The position numbers were made by a program, and so were the translations under genes. A stretch of DNA of 58,817 bases from NCBI GenBank assembly GCA_902523675.1, contig CABZAL010000007.1:1-58817 (forward strand), written 5' to 3'. The DNA is from an uncultured Alphaproteobacteria bacterium. GTDB taxonomy: Bacteria; Pseudomonadota; Alphaproteobacteria; Methylaequorales; Methylaequoraceae. Of the stretch, positions 49,672 to 58,817 are shown piece after piece (position 1 is the first letter of the stretch; each line of letters opens with the position of its first letter). The notes under the pieces are model-generated. The model had not been told where the DNA came from. It searched no databases and saw only the letters and a program-made list of their open reading frames with translations.

Positions 49672-52605
49672 TTATGCACCATATGGAAGAGTTACCGTTA
49701 ACTCATTTGAAGTTAATAAATCATTTTCAAAATTTTCAAGTGTGCCCAATAAAGTTAATTCAGAATCGTCTAGATGAAAACTTCCATCATAATCTTGATC
49801 ATCCCAATGAAACATAGCAGAATTGGTTCCATCACCAGTAATTATCATAAAATCTGTTTTTACTGTACTGCTTGCATCGTAATAATCATTTGAATCATAG
49901 AATCTAAATTCAAAACCTTTTGAAACTTCTGTTGGATCACTGTAATCTCCGCTGGGAATGTTATCAAAATTATACATAAAATTTAAAAAATTGGGTAAAT
50001 TATTTCCGTTTGCATCAATGTCATATGTAAAATTAGTATTATGGATGTGCTCTACTCCACTTCTAGTAAAGGTTGGATGAGAAGGCTCGTACACCGCTAC
50101 AATTCTATCCCCTTGTTCAAAATCTGTTATTGTATCAACCGCATCAGATATTTCGGTCATGACAAAGTTATCATACCCTAAACCTCCTTTAATTGTATCT
50201 GAACCAGTACCACCATAAATTGTATCAATACCATTGCCTCCATTTATCGTATCTGCGCCTAGTCCTCCATAAATTATATCATTTCCAAGACCACCATAAA
50301 GTGTATCGTTTGCGTCACCTCCTTTTATTATATCATTACCGTCGCCACCTCTTATTGTATCAAGTCCGTCATTTCCGTCTAATATATCATCGCCCTCGTT
50401 TCCGTTTATTATATCATTTCCAGCTAAACCTGAAATTGTATCATTTGCATTGGTTCCTGTTAAAGTGTCATTTCCTGTCGTACCTGTTGTGGATGATGAA
50501 GAACTGGAAGAAGCTTCCGTTTCCTCTCTATCTGAACTATTAATTGTCTCATAATCTTCATATAAGGATGGATCTTCAAAATATTCATCAGTTACTTCTT
50601 CATCATACGAATCATAAGATTCGATAAAACCATCCATAAACCCAAAATCTCCAAAACCCGTACCATACAGATTATCCTCAGCTCCAGGCATGATCATAGA
50701 ATTCATAAACATCTCTTCCTCACCAAATGGACTAAAAAAAGATGATTCTAATGATAATTCAATTCCAAAACTATCTCCACTCATAAAAATACCTGTACCA
50801 AATGCTCCTGAAGCTCCAAAACTGTCAAAAGGTTCAATTCCACCAAATCCCTGATTTTCAGCACCTCCAAAATCGTTATCTCCTAATTCAGCCAGAATGC
50901 CTCCACCAAGAACCTCATTATCCATATTTTCAGGACCTAAGTTAGCTCCAAACTCTCCCGGCCCACCTGAGTCTTCAAAATCAGATAATAATCCAGAATC
51001 ATTAATATCTGCTAGGGCTTGTTCAGATAATAGTTCTTCCTCAGCCGCGCTTTCGATTAATTCATCAAGACCCTCTTCTTGAATTAAATTATTTGTATCC
51101 TCTAGTTCGTCATTATTGACTGAATCAGATTCAAGTGATGAATTTTCTTCAGCATCATCAATACCTTCATCCTGAGATTCAGGAGTTTCTTCACTTTCTG
51201 CAATCAATTCTTCATCTCCTTCAAGAATATCTTCTTCGTTATTTTCGTCCTCCACAATTTCTTCGTTTTCTTCGTCGGTTTCATTTTCTTCTGTTATTTC
51301 ATCTTCTTCAGAACCTTCCTCAGAATCTTCATTTTCCCCGTCTGTTTCAGATTCTTCTTCTAAAGTTTGAGATTCTTCTTGAGGTGGCGGTGATGGTTGA
51401 GGTTGAGGTGCAATCGCTGGGGTTGGAGGAAGTACATCTAATGCAGTTCCGTAATTAGCTTGAATTTCAGCAGTAGACAAGATAATTGGTGGTGGAGGTA
51501 GTGCATTAAAACTTGAGACACTTGTGGTTGCACCAACTTGAGATAATGTTTGGCTTCCAGCGGAATTACTAATAGAAATTTCACCAACTTCACCACCCGC
51601 ATCCTGAAGTAAAGTAAAGGAATTTTCATTTCCTTCAACTGCAGCTTTTCCTGCTACTGTGGTTCCTCTGATACCAATTGTAGCAACTGGCGTAGTTACT
51701 GTCATTGAATCTTCACCATTTTTTGCAATTTCACCGCTGACAAAACTAAAAGCACCCTCTAACATGTCAACGGCAAAATCTCCTGCCCCTGTTGTTGGAT
51801 CATAAACGAGCTCGTCAAGCACCATTTTTCCACCCTCCGATAATGAAAGTGTTGTTTTATCTAAAAAAGTAAGACCAACAGAACCATTTGAGCCTGTTTC
51901 AATTACATCTCCTTTGAAAATTGGATCTCCCTTTGAAAGCGTGTATATATTGCCATCAAGTCTCGATGCTTTCACAATTCCTGTGCTATTAGATACCTCA
52001 CCTATTGATAATACTTCATTTCCAGAGACTTGAGCAAATTGATTTGGTGCCAAAGACCCTGCAAGTGTTTTAAGTGTCGACCCTTTAAGTAATAATCCAT
52101 TTTGAGTAACTATTGATGGTAAGTCGTGATAAGTAAAATAATCAGAAAAAATAATTTCTTTATTATTACTACTTTTAGCGATCAAATCAGTTTCGGTTCT
52201 ATTAAAATCTGAGGTAATTATCCAATCTGGTATATTTTCATATTTAGACTCGTCAAAAAAAAAGCTCTTCTCTAATCCATCATTTTCCTGATCAAAACCA
52301 CGTTTATTTTTTATTTGATCAAGAAGATCATGTTGAGGAATATTGGACTGATAAGGTTTGTCTTCAAAACTTTCTGTAAAATTAGATAATTTATCTCTTA
52401 TCTTTTCTATGCTTTTATTAGCATCCTCAAATATTGCGTCTTGCAAAATCCTATCAATTGAATCACCCACGCTATTGTAACGTTCATTTTCAGAAACTGA
52501 ATTTACTTGTTTAGACTCATTTAATTTTTCAACAAAACTATTTTGACTGTTCTTATCAATAACTTTTTTTAAAAGGTCATCTATATTTGTTTTTTCTGTG
52601 TACAC
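49672..52605 (-). CDS. FecR-domain RTX-repeat protein, candidate T1SS-2 substrate
   Basis: SKGDPIFKGDVIETGSNGSVGLTFLDKTTLSL, VTTPVATIGIRGTTV; long Glu/Asp-rich spacer; GNDIIYGGLGADTINGG repeats. Confidence 0.93.
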   Translation of the reverse strand: MYTEKTNIDDLLKKVIDKNSQNSFVEKLNESKQVNSVSENERYNSVGDSIDRILQDAIFEDANKSIEKIRDKLSNFTESFEDKPYQSNIPQHDLLDQIKNKRGFDQENDGLEKSFFFDESKYENIPDWIITSDFNRTETDLIAKSSNNKEIIFSDYFTYHDLPSIVTQNGLLLKGSTLKTLAGSLAPNQFAQVSGNEVLSIGEVSNSTGIVKASRLDGNIYTLSKGDPIFKGDVIETGSNGSVGLTFLDKTTLSLSEGGKMVLDELVYDPTTGAGDFAVDMLEGAFSFVSGEIAKNGEDSMTVTTPVATIGIRGTTVAGKAAVEGNENSFTLLQDAGGEVGEISISNSAGSQTLSQVGATTSVSSFNALPPPPIILSTAEIQANYGTALDVLPPTPAIAPQPQPSPPPQEESQTLEEESETDGENEDSEEGSEEDEITEENETDEENEEIVEDENNEEDILEGDEELIAESEETPESQDEGIDDAEENSSLESDSVNNDELEDTNNLIQEEGLDELIESAAEEELLSEQALADINDSGLLSDFEDSGGPGEFGANLGPENMDNEVLGGGILAELGDNDFGGAENQGFGGIEPFDSFGASGAFGTGIFMSGDSFGIELSLESSFFSPFGEEEMFMNSMIMPGAEDNLYGTGFGDFGFMDGFIESYDSYDEEVTDEYFEDPSLYEDYETINSSDREETEASSSSSSSTTGTTGNDTLTGTNANDTISGLAGNDIINGNEGDDILDGNDGLDTIRGGDGNDIIKGGDANDTLYGGLGNDIIYGGLGADTINGGNGIDTIYGGTGSDTIKGGLGYDNFVMTEISDAVDTITDFEQGDRIVAVYEPSHPTFTRSGVEHIHNTNFTYDIDANGNNLPNFLNFMYNFDNIPSGDYSDPTEVSKGFEFRFYDSNDYYDASSTVKTDFMIITGDGTNSAMFHWDDQDYDGSFHLDDSELTLLGTLENFENDLLTSNELTVTLPYGA

Positions 52606-52712
52606 TTAGTTTAAAAGCAATCTATATACCATTGAAATTATTATTTTTTATAACTTTACATTTTTATAAATTTTTCTATTTCATTATATCCTATTTCGAC
52701 CAAAAAAATTTA

Positions 52713-54020
52713 TTATTTAGTTAATATAATTCTATCTGTTGTAAGTTCGCCCATCAAACTTAGTAAAGTGAAGCTATTTATCTGTACTTCAATTGTAGCA
52801 CCAATTGCATCAGCCTGAGCATTTATTAATGATGTCTCTCCACCCAAGACATCAAGTAAAGTTCTATTACCTGCTTTTCTTTCTTTTCTGGCTAGTTCTA
52901 AAAATTCTTGTGAAATACGGGCTTGATTTGTCAAAAACTGAGCATTTTTTTGGGCTGTGTTTAAGTTATCCCACGTTGTTCTTAGCATTTGCATAGTCAT
53001 ATCGTATTGATCACTTATTCTGGTTTCTGTGGCTAAATATGTTTCAACTGCTGCATCTTTAGCAGCATATTCTGATAAACTTAGATTCAATGGATAAGAA
53101 AAATCAACTTTAGCTGAGGTTTCTCTTTTAAAACCTACTATTCCTCCAAAATCTTGTTTTTCTGAATGACTTATTATTCCCTTTATCACCGGATATAAAG
53201 AAGATTCTGCTGAATTAATTGCTTCCTTTCCTATTTTTTTAGAAATTTCAGCAGTTTTTAAAGAGGGATTGTTTTTTTTTGTTATTTCCTCAGCCTCGCT
53301 TAAAGTATTAGGTAGTAAATCAGAAATTTGTTCAGTTAGCTTAAAATCGCTTAATTTAGACGGGGTAAAACCAAATATATATTCAAACTCATATTTTGCT
53401 CCTGATAACACACCTTCAAACTGAATTAACCTTGCTTGAGCACCAGCAAGCTGAGTTTTTGCCTGCAAGACATCTGAAGTCAATCCACCTCCAGCTTCAA
53501 CAGCTGCATCCTCTAATTCTGTTTGCTTTTTTATATTATCAACAGATTGGAGAGCATACTTTACACTTTCATTGGCTTGTATTACTCTTAAATAAGCAGT
53601 TAAAGCTCTTAATAATAATTCATTTTTAATTTGGTTCCTAAGCGCTAGAGACTGCATAACCCCAAGATCTGCAGTTTTTACCATTGATTCTGTTAAACCA
53701 AAATCGGTAATTGTTTGGGTTATTTTTGCTGTTGCATCTCTAGCCATGAGTTGAGTATTATTTCCTGAACCATACTTATTGATATTTTCATGTCCATGTG
53801 TTGCAGTAACATCTAGAGATGGAAAGTATCCTCCTTTTGATTGTTTTAATCTAAATTTTGCAGCTTTGATATCGATAGTTGATGCTTTAACCAACTTATG
53901 ATTATCTAAAACATTCTGTAGTGCGCTAGGAAGATCAAATTCTTCAAAAATCTGGTTTTCATTGCAATTGATTTTAAAAGACCAGCAAAATAAAAATATA
54001 AAAAGTAAAAACTTATTCAC
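52713..54020 (-). CDS. TolC-family outer-membrane protein of T1SS-2
   Basis: TolC/OEP pattern, ATHGHENINKYG, AEITKKNNPSLKTAE. Confidence 0.92.
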   Translation of the reverse strand: MNKFLLFIFLFCWSFKINCNENQIFEEFDLPSALQNVLDNHKLVKASTIDIKAAKFRLKQSKGGYFPSLDVTATHGHENINKYGSGNNTQLMARDATAKITQTITDFGLTESMVKTADLGVMQSLALRNQIKNELLLRALTAYLRVIQANESVKYALQSVDNIKKQTELEDAAVEAGGGLTSDVLQAKTQLAGAQARLIQFEGVLSGAKYEFEYIFGFTPSKLSDFKLTEQISDLLPNTLSEAEEITKKNNPSLKTAEISKKIGKEAINSAESSLYPVIKGIISHSEKQDFGGIVGFKRETSAKVDFSYPLNLSLSEYAAKDAAVETYLATETRISDQYDMTMQMLRTTWDNLNTAQKNAQFLTNQARISQEFLELARKERKAGNRTLLDVLGGETSLINAQADAIGATIEVQINSFTLLSLMGELTTDRIILTK

Positions 54021-54100
54021 AGTATTGCTTAATTTTAAAAGTTATCCACAATTAACAGCAAACGGCATGCCATTTTAACAATTTATGAATCAAAAAATTT

Positions 54101-54814
54101 TTATTCGTATTCTTTGAAGGAAATAAATCTTCGTTGTTTACAAAGTGTTATGAAGTCTTCGTATAATTTTGAACTATCCCCATTATAGTTAATTTCTAAT
54201 TTTAGTTTACTTGCCATTAGTAAACCAATGTTTCGTCCAAAAATTAATGAACTTGCTACATCAGCAGTTAAAATAATCTTTTCAACTATGTCATTGGTTG
54301 TTCTGGGTAAATAATTAAAATAAGTATTTAAAATTATTCTATTTATTCTTTTCCACTTTTTTCCACTAAGTAGATGTTTGAATAAAATTTTTTCTAAATT
54401 GATCAGTGTTTTTTTTTCTTGATAGTATGGTTTTTTTATAATTCTTTTACCTAAATGTCCCATATCATGAGTGAGGGAAATAATGATAGTCAAAAAAGCA
54501 TCGAATTTATTAATTTTGGCTTTAATTGCGAAAATTGTCGAAATTAATAAAACCGACTTAAAATGATGGCAATTATGGTATTTATTACTATTGAAATCAA
54601 AGTTACATTTATTAGAAAGATTTCTTAATAAAATTTGATCATTTTTTGTTCTTTTTAATTTTAATGTTTTGAAACATAAACTTGTTAACTTATAAAAATC
54701 AGGTTTTTTAAAGCTTTTGAAAAAATATTTTTTAAGATATATTTTGCTTTTTGGCCACCTTTTAGAAATGTAATTAATTGATGGTAGATTTTTTTCAAAA
54801 ATTTTTTTTGACAT
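54101..54814 (-). CDS. HD-type 3',5'-cyclic nucleotide phosphodiesterase-like protein
   Basis: YHNCHHFKSVLL...IISLTHDMGHLGK...ILTADVASSLIFGR resembles the class I PDE metal-binding core. Confidence 0.7.
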   Translation of the reverse strand: MSKKIFEKNLPSINYISKRWPKSKIYLKKYFFKSFKKPDFYKLTSLCFKTLKLKRTKNDQILLRNLSNKCNFDFNSNKYHNCHHFKSVLLISTIFAIKAKINKFDAFLTIIISLTHDMGHLGKRIIKKPYYQEKKTLINLEKILFKHLLSGKKWKRINRIILNTYFNYLPRTTNDIVEKIILTADVASSLIFGRNIGLLMASKLKLEINYNGDSSKLYEDFITLCKQRRFISFKEYE

Positions 54815-54823
54815 AAAAATTAT

Positions 54824-55288
54824 TTATTTCTGGCAGAAAATTAATTTATCCATAAAATCATCTAACTTATTTAAATCCGCATATTCCCATGTTATTTTTT
54901 CGCCTAATTCAAAATTAAAATTTTTACATGATTTAAGTATTTCAAGAACCGCTAATACTGGTGTTTTGGAAGAAATAATTTTTTCAGAAAATTTTTTTCC
55001 TTCTTTTATACTTATAATTTTTTTGAATTCATTAATAAAAATTATCTTAAGATCGTGGTGAGTATTTTTCATCCACATCTTCATTATTCTCGGTTTCTTA
55101 TTTAGAAAAAGCATCCCGTTAACTTCGCTTATATTTTTTCTATTCATTAAACCTTTCCTCATCTTTTCTTTAGTGTCAGCAAATTCAACCAAAAAAAACA
55201 TCTCATTACTTTTTTTTATGAGTATTCTTTCATTCGCTAAAACTTTAAAGCCAAAAAAAAAAATCAGAAAAGTACTAATTATTTTCAT
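54824..55288 (-). CDS. DUF192 family secreted protein
   Basis: EFADTKEKMRKGLMNRK...GMLFL...MKMWMKNTHHDLKIIFI. Confidence 0.9.
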   Translation of the reverse strand: MKIISTFLIFFFGFKVLANERILIKKSNEMFFLVEFADTKEKMRKGLMNRKNISEVNGMLFLNKKPRIMKMWMKNTHHDLKIIFINEFKKIISIKEGKKFSEKIISSKTPVLAVLEILKSCKNFNFELGEKITWEYADLNKLDDFMDKLIFCQK

Positions 55289-55535
55289 CGTATGTAAAGG
55301 GTATGCCCTTATTGATTCTATCTAAAGTTTTTTTAACACTATCGCTGATTTCTAAATTAATTTCTGATCCTTCATCACCGAAATTAGATTCAATCGAAAT
55401 ATCATATTTTTTTTGAAGCTCCCGAAAAAGACTTATTTCATAAGGAGAAAGTTTAATGGCCTCATTCTCGGGACTTGATAAATCAGGGTTATTTTTTTTG
55501 ATTCTTTTTAATGATTTATTTAATTTTTTTTTCAC
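55275..55535 (-). CDS. Hypothetical protein
   Basis: Supplied ORF, overlaps the DUF192 gene. Confidence 0.55.
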   Translation of the reverse strand: MKKKLNKSLKRIKKNNPDLSSPENEAIKLSPYEISLFRELQKKYDISIESNFGDEGSEINLEISDSVKKTLDRINKGIPFTYDENN

Positions 55536-55579
55536 AAATTTTTTATTATAATAATTAAAATTTAAATAATCAAAAATTT

Positions 55580-55726
55580 ATGGTAAAAAGTCAAATTAAA
55601 TTAAATTCTCTAAGAATAGAAATGGAAAATATTAGAGAGCTTTACATAAAGGGATATATTACTAAAGCTGTTTATCAAAAAGAAACGAGAGATATTTTTG
55701 AATTAGCCTCAAAACTAGGTGTTTAA
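55580..55726 (+). CDS. SHOCT-like microprotein, 48 aa (MVKSQIKLNSLRIEMENIRELYIKGYITKAVYQKETRDIFELASKLGV)
   Basis: Coherent ORF below the track cutoff; matches the C-terminus of the product at 55955-56338. Confidence 0.7.
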   Translation: MVKSQIKLNSLRIEMENIRELYIKGYITKAVYQKETRDIFELASKLGV

Positions 55727-55727
55727 A

Positions 55728-55952
55728 ATGCAAGAAAAATTATTAAAAATTAAAGACTCAATAAATCATTTTATTGAAGTTTCAGAAAAGGAAAAAAAAT
55801 CTTTAAAAGATTCAATCGAAATGCTTTGGTTAAACGCAGATATACAAAGGAAAAAAACAGAAATCATTATTCCTGAATCGGCAGATGAAAACATACTTAG
55901 AATTAGACAACTTTTAGCTGCAGCTTGGTCTGAAGATTTTAAAAATGATTAA
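55728..55952 (+). CDS. Hypothetical protein
   Basis: ATG at 55728 directly follows the previous stop. Confidence 0.6.
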   Translation: MQEKLLKIKDSINHFIEVSEKEKKSLKDSIEMLWLNADIQRKKTEIIIPESADENILRIRQLLAAAWSEDFKND

Positions 55953-55954
55953 AG

Positions 55955-56338
55955 TCACAAACCAAAAATTTTTGCTTTTTCATACAACCGGTCTGTTTCA
56001 GAGATATATATCCCCTTTGTAATATATCCGCCTACATAAAGTTCTCTAATTGCAGCCATTTCTTCCTCGATAGCCACTAAAACGTCAATAAAATCATTAT
56101 CATTACCAGATATATTTATATTTTCTGTCTTATTTATAATACCATTCAAATTATTGGAAGTAGAATTCTTATTTTCAACTTCATTTTTATTTTTTTTCAA
56201 AATTATAAATAATAAAAAGAAAACAATTGTTCCTACTATCGACAATAACAAAGTTAGAAAATAAATATCATCTAATCCTGAAAGATTTAATAACCCTCTT
56301 AACTTTTCAATATATTTGTTAGTTAGTAAATAATCCAA
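55955..56338 (-). CDS. Single-TM protein with C-terminal SHOCT-like segment
   Basis: TM segment LSIVGTIVFFLLFIIL; C-terminal EEEMAAIRELYVGGYITKGIYISETDRLYEKAKIFGL. Confidence 0.65.
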   Translation of the reverse strand: MDYLLTNKYIEKLRGLLNLSGLDDIYFLTLLLSIVGTIVFFLLFIILKKNKNEVENKNSTSNNLNGIINKTENINISGNDNDFIDVLVAIEEEMAAIRELYVGGYITKGIYISETDRLYEKAKIFGL

Positions 56339-56404
56339 ATTTTTTATCCTTAAAAAATCAATATATAGTATTTACATATAAAAATAATACAGTATATTGA
56401 TTAA

Positions 56405-56818
56405 ATGTCATTATTTAATTTTAAATCAAAAAAACAAAAAAATAAATTACCTTTTTTTGTTAAAAAAAATAAAATTTCTTTTTTGGCATACGAAATTTTA
56501 AAAAAATTTGTTATTGATCGTCAAATAGCACCAGAAAAACTAGATTTTGTTTTTCCACAAAATTGGACACCTAAAATCTTAAAAGACCTGTCTCCTCAAG
56601 CTAGAAATACTTTGTATCGTCTTTCAGATAATTACTATAAAAATAAGAAAGGATTGATTTGTCAAAAAAATAATTCTTACTTTCAAAACCAAAAACCATC
56701 AAAGACTTTATCTAAAAAAGCTAAACTACTTTTAGATAAAATCAATAACAACGAATCTAGATATGATAGGATAGATATGTTGATAAAAAAATACAAAATA
56801 AATAAAGTTTTAGATTAA
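56405..56818 (+). CDS. Hypothetical basic protein
   Basis: Supplied ORF, Lys-rich. Confidence 0.55.
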   Translation: MSLFNFKSKKQKNKLPFFVKKNKISFLAYEILKKFVIDRQIAPEKLDFVFPQNWTPKILKDLSPQARNTLYRLSDNYYKNKKGLICQKNNSYFQNQKPSKTLSKKAKLLLDKINNNESRYDRIDMLIKKYKINKVLD

Positions 56819-56819
56819 G

Positions 56820-57035
56820 CTATTTTTTTTCGTAAATTCCCATTCTCACTTTTTCAGCAATATTTTCTAGGAATTTTGATATTTTTTCTGATTCATTTTG
56901 TTTTGATAATTCTCTTATTACCTCATCAATAAACGCACCAATTGCTATATAAGGGTCTATTTTCTCACCTCTAGTTTTTTTCATCGCCTCTCTTACTATC
57001 ATTGAAGCCTTCTTTTTTTGTTCTATTTCTTTCAT
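56820..57035 (-). CDS. Hypothetical protein
   Basis: Supplied ORF adjacent to umuC. Confidence 0.55.
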   Translation of the reverse strand: MKEIEQKKKASMIVREAMKKTRGEKIDPYIAIGAFIDEVIRELSKQNESEKISKFLENIAEKVRMGIYEKK

Positions 57036-57036
57036 T

Positions 57037-58368
57037 TTATTTAATTTTTACTTTTGGTATATCACACCAGCGAGTAGTATAGCAAGGTGAACAATAGTTA
57101 GATCGCATCAACCAATTATTTTTTTTCTTTAAAGTATTTAATTTTTTTTTGTAAGAAAAACTATTTGCGCCGGAAGCTATTCTTACTTTACCCTCTCCAA
57201 AACGTTCATTCAAAGAATCAATTGTTTTCATTAAAACCTTACTTTCCTTATCATCATATGAATTCTCGTTATTCAATGCATAATTTAATAGCGATATTTG
57301 TACCTTTTCATGACGGCATAATTTCGACAAAATGATACCAACTTTTGAATATCTAAAGCCTTTAACATAAAGTTTCTTTAGCAAATAATTTGCTTTTATC
57401 CAAATTAATCTAGAATCTAATGTTTGCTCAATGAAAGTAAATGTTTTCGAATCAAAATAGTATTTTTCATCGTATCTAGATGTTTGTATAAAAACAGTTA
57501 TTGCTCCACAAGATAATCTATATTTTCTTAATTTTTGTGAAGCTTTTTCAGAATAAATAATTAGTGCTGATTGCAATTCTTCATATAAATATATTTTTTC
57601 TCCAAACGATCTAGAAACACATATACTCTTTCGATCTGCTTGCTCTAGTTCTATTGGGTAGCACTCGACTCCTCTGAGCTCCAGTACAGTTTTTTGAGTA
57701 ACAATACCTTTCTTTTGCCTTATAAATTTTAAATTAATATTTTTAAAACTAAAAGCATCATTAATATTTATTTTTCTAAAAAATACAGATAGTCTTCTGC
57801 CTATACCCCAAATATCTTCAACACTAGTATTTCTTAATATATAATTTAATTCATCTTCACAATTAATTTCATATATACCATTAAAATTTAATCGAATTTT
57901 GTATTCATTATTTTTCTTTACGACTCTATTTGCTATCTTTGAAAGAGTTTTTGTTTTTCCAATTCCAATGCTAACAGGTATCCCTGTCCATTTAAGAATT
58001 TTATTTTTTAGATTAAAACAAAAAAGTTCTTTATTTTTAATATTACTTAAATCAAAAAATGCTTCATCAATAGAATATTTTTCTAGAATATCACAATCTT
58101 TTCTTATAATTTCCATTACTCTATTTGAAATATCACCATATAGGGAATAATTAGAGGAGCAAATATATACTCCTGCGTCATTTAATTTTTTTTTAACCTT
58201 AAACAAAGGTTCTCCCATTTTAATACCCATGCTCTTTACTTCCTCAGACCGAGAAATTATACAACCATCATTATTTGACAAAACAGCGACTGGTTTGTCA
58301 TTCAGACTGGTCTTAAATAGTCTTTCACAAGAAACATAAAAGTTATTACAATCTAATAATGCAATCAT
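57037..58368 (-). CDS. umuC: DNA polymerase V catalytic subunit UmuC
   Basis: MIALLDCNNFYVSCERLF, SIDEAFFDLS, ISRSEEVKSMGIKMGEP; internal ATG at 58368 preferred over the ORF-track start. Confidence 0.95.
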   Translation of the reverse strand: MIALLDCNNFYVSCERLFKTSLNDKPVAVLSNNDGCIISRSEEVKSMGIKMGEPLFKVKKKLNDAGVYICSSNYSLYGDISNRVMEIIRKDCDILEKYSIDEAFFDLSNIKNKELFCFNLKNKILKWTGIPVSIGIGKTKTLSKIANRVVKKNNEYKIRLNFNGIYEINCEDELNYILRNTSVEDIWGIGRRLSVFFRKININDAFSFKNINLKFIRQKKGIVTQKTVLELRGVECYPIELEQADRKSICVSRSFGEKIYLYEELQSALIIYSEKASQKLRKYRLSCGAITVFIQTSRYDEKYYFDSKTFTFIEQTLDSRLIWIKANYLLKKLYVKGFRYSKVGIILSKLCRHEKVQISLLNYALNNENSYDDKESKVLMKTIDSLNERFGEGKVRIASGANSFSYKKKLNTLKKKNNWLMRSNYCSPCYTTRWCDIPKVKIK

Positions 58369-58376
58369 ACTTTTTA

Positions 58377-58784
58377 TTAGATTACATGGTGTATTGCGTA
58401 TGTAACAACACCCCAAATTTTAATGTTAGATTCCAACCCTAATTCAATATTTGGATATTTAGAATTTTCTGATTGTAAATAGCTTTTTTCATTCCCGAAT
58501 TTAATTATCAATCTTTTTACGGTTAATTCTCCATCAATAGACGTAATAACAATAGAATTATGTTTTGGTTCAACACTCCTATCAACAATCAAAATATCAC
58601 CATCTAATATACCAGCATTGTTCATCGACTCTCCTGTAGCTTTAACCAAAAAAGTAGCTTCAGGATTTTTGATTAGATATTCTCTAATATCTAGTTCCTG
58701 TTCAATATAGTTGTCTGCTGGAGATGGAAAGCCAGCTTCAACTTTAGAACCGTAAAAAGATGTGTTATTTAGAGTATGCTTCAT
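58377..58784 (-). CDS. umuD: UmuD-like S24 autoprotease
   Basis: VEAGFPSPA cleavage-type site, KATGESMNNAGILDGDILIVDRS, GELTVKRL Lys. Confidence 0.95.
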   Translation of the reverse strand: MKHTLNNTSFYGSKVEAGFPSPADNYIEQELDIREYLIKNPEATFLVKATGESMNNAGILDGDILIVDRSVEPKHNSIVITSIDGELTVKRLIIKFGNEKSYLQSENSKYPNIELGLESNIKIWGVVTYAIHHVI

Positions 58785-58796
58785 AGTAAGAATATA

Positions 58797-58811
58797 GAAC
58801 AAAAGTAGAAC
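58797..58811 (-). promoter_or_regulatory. LexA SOS box GTTC-TACTTTT-GTTC
   Basis: Matches the alphaproteobacterial GTTC-N7-GTTC consensus, 12 nt upstream of the umuD ATG. Confidence 0.88.
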
Positions 58812-58817
58812 ATTTCC

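Noticed and set aside
50193-51638. Plus-strand ORFs 50193-50543, 50897-51082, 51135-51458 and minus-strand ORF 51438-51638 as genes
   Set aside because: They overlap the FecR-RTX coding sequence and reflect its repetitive and acidic codons in other frames; compositions (YHHKLYQYHCLHL, LQHHQYLHPE) are not protein-like

Overview
AT-rich chromosomal window, probably from a free-living marine alphaproteobacterium. The taxon is inferred from gene style and from a GTTC-N7-GTTC SOS box upstream of umuD. Four zones are visible. (1) ~1-12 kb is an accessory island. It holds a micro-ORF operon, a decayed RecB/Cas4-like nuclease, a five-gene restriction/defence cassette (C5 methylase, MORC-like GHKL ATPase, Z1 ATPase, PD-(D/E)XK DUF4420-like protein, HNH nuclease), a truncated gene abutting a dead tyrosine recombinase, and two direct-repeat remnants carrying the 3' half of tRNA-Thr(TGT), i.e. 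old attachment scars. Decayed second copies of the ogt-like and DUF2905 genes follow. (2) ~12-35 kb is mostly core genome: SNase, RecQ, GIY-YIG, AcuI/YhdH, DoxX, an orphan pqqA-like peptide, acetolactate-synthase-like enzyme, SelO plus a Mn/Zn ABC importer, ABC-2 exporter, CutA, fasciclin, HDAC, M32 carboxypeptidase, and tRNA-Arg and tRNA-Pro. (3) ~35-55 kb is the most unusual region. Two complete, convergent type I secretion systems flank a cyclic-nucleotide module: a CHASE2 class III cyclase, an HlyD adaptor with an N-terminal cNMP-binding domain, a stand-alone cNMP-binding protein, and an HD-type phosphodiesterase. A DUF1538 membrane protein with two PII-like proteins sits in the same block. 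Candidate substrates are a Pro/Met-rich repeat protein and a FecR-RTX protein. I propose this as a candidate cyclic-nucleotide-controlled type I secretion locus. (4) The right edge has small hypotheticals and umuDC with an SOS box. All calls come from reading the sequence and the supplied ORFs; no database search was run.
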